From Siphonodentalium dalli (taxonomy: Eukaryota; Mollusca; Scaphopoda; Gadilida; Siphonodentaliidae): DNA of 64,000 nucleotides. The notes under the pieces are model-generated. The model was given only the letters and a program-made list of their open reading frames with translations, searched no databases and was not told the origin of the DNA. Shown piece by piece: positions 61,455 through 64,000 of the stretch (its first letter is position 1; each line of letters starts with the position of its first letter). The position numbers and the translations under genes were made by a program. Location: assembly GCA_032622095.1 (NCBI GenBank), contig CP136064.1, forward strand, positions 5,017,512 through 5,081,511, written 5' to 3'.

Positions 61455-63650
61455 TAGTCTGGTCGATAAAAGGTTTGACCTAGAAACAATTTGGACTAAG
61501 TTGGTTTGTATTCCATTTTGAAGAGGAATATATCCTCTACAACATATCCAAAATTCGCTAAAATCCGCTTTGAGCAATTTTTTTTACAGAGATTTAAAAA
61601 AATGCTAATTTTTCGACCTTGTGAAGTACGTTTTTCCACAATATCCCTCATCGGCGACACCATAACGCATTAATCCTCCATCCGATATATACCAGTTTGT
61701 GTAAAAGAGTATAGGGGGCGAATAGAGTGACAAGGACAGAAAACAATGCAATCGCGGCGATGAAATGGCTGTCAAAATGGCCGCAACTACAATCCATGCT
61801 ACGACGAAAGCAACATATTGGATAACCTCCTATAAGCGAAAATACACATTTGTAATTTACAACAATGTTGTTATATATCTTTAAAGGTACACATATAATT
61901 AAAACAGATCTATCTGAATTATTTATCGATCACTGCTACGAACGTTAACCCAATGATTTACGTTCGGGATTTCTTATTAGAATACATCCAACAGTCGGAC
62001 CAAAAACAGTTATTTCGGGCATGCAACACACGAAGTAATATTTCGTCACACAGTGCGTGGTAGTTTCGTTTTGGAATGATGATTAATTATTGAATGTAAC
62101 GCAGAAACTGAAGTGCCCACCCTATCTGTGTAAATATTAGTTTTATTTCCGGAATTTCCAACACTCTCCGTGACAATAAACCATACACGTATGTCGTAAT
62201 GCTGATTATACTGTAAATAAACACTTATCTCTTCAACAGAATAGTACCCTATCTCACTAGATCGAAGAGACTGTACATGGTACATTTTATTTAGTACTAA
62301 TTTTCATGGTGCTCCCAAACCGGTTTCTTAGTAGACAATTCTGTTCAAATTACTTCAATCGGCACTTTACAACAGGAATATGTACCACGCAATGCACACT
62401 ATTAGTTGTCAGTATCTTGTTGTTTGAAATTATGTTACCATTGCCACCCACATATTTGCGCTAAATATCAGCTCATCAGCGTTTACAGTTATTAGTTCTG
62501 CGTTTACCATTCACTCAATGTTGCTATTTATGGTTTTGTATGCAGCAGATATGTGTAACATTAGGGAGAATGGGTAAACGGGGCGATGCGGTTGCAGAAA
62601 AGGTCGTACGTTTCGCGTATATGTGGCCTTAGTGCATTTATGTGCACATAATGTCCAGGTATAAAGACAGTCTCTACCACATAGTATGTAGGCAAATTTG
62701 GTTATGTTGAGAATTTATTGAAGATAGTCTATTGTAATCCTTTGTATTTTGATAAATTGCTTTCATGGTATACCACCATGTATTTGTGTGATAAAAGTGA
62801 AATATTCGTGTTTAATCACTTGGCTGGAGGCAACTATGACTACTATTTTAAGACACGGACAATATGATCTACACGTTTTACCTAGTACCATATGAATATC
62901 TCTCATACTGTTCTATCGTAGTGAATTTTGACAGATTGTGTGTTGTAGATTCAAAAATAAATGATTATCGGTCACATTCGTGAGAATGTTTTCATTACAT
63001 ATATTTCTGCTTCTAAAAAGGTCACACATTGAATACACCCCTATTAGATCACATTTAACTGTTTTAATACACATATATTACACGATTCAAGATAAACAGT
63101 ACAGATAAAACTGTGTTATTCTTCTATTTCTTGGCGCCCAAAAAGTCCACATTTAATCGTTGTATGATACCTGGCTTTTGGTTGCTCTCTCGCGAGATAC
63201 ATTAGAGAGAAATCTTACATACTATTATTAATAGCTCCCCTTATATTCTGAAATCATTCTTCCTCGTATAATTCGAGGGCATGTTCGTTCTTGTATGACC
63301 AGCTATTCAATTTTCCGCAAATTGTAAATTTCATTCGATTTTGTCCATTTTGGCGGCCATATTGGACAGACATTCTACCGACATGGTATACGACTAAGCA
63401 TTGTTTGTGTAAATTTTATTTTATTACTAATTTGGTATTTGTTGGCGCACCTACCACCGAAATTCAGGATTTTTCTATACCAACTGCCATCATGGACGCC
63501 ATCTTGTATTACAGAAAATGCTCAAAGCGAATTTTAGCGGATTTTGGATATGTTATAGAGGATATATTCCTCTTCAAAATGGAATAGAAACCAACTTAGT
63601 CCAAATTTTTTCTAGGTTGACCCTAAAATTTTAGTTTATCGACCAGACTA
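61455..63650. mobile_element. 2196-bp inverted-repeat transposon, copy 2
   Basis: Same length as copy 1. The only difference noticed is near 61486 (an A-to-C change in the AGAAACAATTTGG tract); the two longest open frames are identical to those of copy 1. Confidence 0.9.
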
Positions 63651-63653
63651 TAG

Positions 63654-64000
63654 TCTCATATATATTTTGAAGACGTCTGTCTGTCTGTCTGTCTGTCTGT
63701 ATGTATGTATGTCATTTATACAAATCTACGATTCTCGACCGATCTGGACGAAACTTGGTACGTGAGTGTAGTTTGACCAGGCGGTCGTCGTTGTCGTATT
63801 GGCGAGCCCGTGCGACGCCCGTGCAGCGCATGCGCAGACGAGATCTCGGAAACGGTTGGAGCTATCGACTTGAAATTTGGTATGTGAATGTATCTTGCCC
63901 CGGATACGAATTTTATCGGGTCACCGAGCCCGTGCGACGCCAGCTTCGCGCATGCGCAGACCAGATCTCGGAAACGGGTGGAGCTATCTACTTGAAATTT
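63654..64000 (+). mobile_element. Helitron-like element H2, array unit 3 (cut by the window)
   Basis: Same start TCTCATATATATTTTGAAGA, with the longest CTGT microsatellite of the three. It continues beyond the window end. Confidence 0.85.

Noticed and set aside
55503-63650. CRISPR-like array
   Set aside because: The repeats are long, have no unique spacers of constant size, and the genome is eukaryotic; Helitron ends explain the structure.

Overview
This is eukaryotic (animal) nuclear DNA: AT-rich, intron-rich and dense in transposons and satellites. I see one host gene. It is a partial glycoside hydrolase family 9 (GH9) endoglucanase on the + strand, split over at least seven exons between 8991 and 44849, with GT-AG introns and one apparent GC-AG intron. 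An endogenous GH9 cellulase next to Gypsy, Helitron, piggyBac-, hAT- and mariner-like elements suggests a marine invertebrate, possibly a mollusc; the species cannot be fixed from the sequence. The first exon(s), with any signal peptide, and the last exon(s), with the catalytic glutamate region, are not visible. No tRNA, rRNA, operon or CRISPR array was recognised.

Layout. 1-8990: a degenerate ~44-bp array that switches orientation near 875, a foldback element (3810-4363), a 68-bp satellite (5190-6600) that resembles the centre of that foldback element, and a nested-palindrome element (8213-8695). 8991-15567: two GH9 exons separated by a 6.2-kb intron that begins with tandem duplications of the exon's 3' end. 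15568-38489: a ~22.9-kb intron holding a degenerate Gypsy/Ty3 retrotransposon (17221-21905) whose integrase region is split by a piggyBac-like MITE. The same intron holds TTAA-flanked elements, a perfect-looking mariner-like hairpin, two hAT-type MITEs in opposite orientation with intact 8-bp target duplications, a head-to-head MITE dimer and an ~383-bp satellite (34095-37460). 38490-44849: five more GH9 exons in close succession, with small MITEs in the introns.

44850-64000: no host exon found. An 8.4-kb LTR element (45423-53815) has two 432-bp LTRs that look identical by eye and no recognisable gag or pol, so it is a young non-autonomous element; it contains a Helitron. After it come a 22-bp minisatellite, a foldback element, and a tandem array in which a composite of three Helitron-like elements plus one 2196-bp inverted-repeat transposon is repeated (units starting at 55503, 59790 and 63654).

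The GH9 gene is the only part with a cellular job (hydrolysis of beta-1,4-glucan). Everything else is mobile or repetitive DNA that has enlarged its introns. I found no convincing new biochemical system. The most unusual structures are the composite Helitron/TIR array, the large non-coding LTR element with a shared hairpin, the satellite related to a foldback element, and the partial exon duplication in the GH9 gene.
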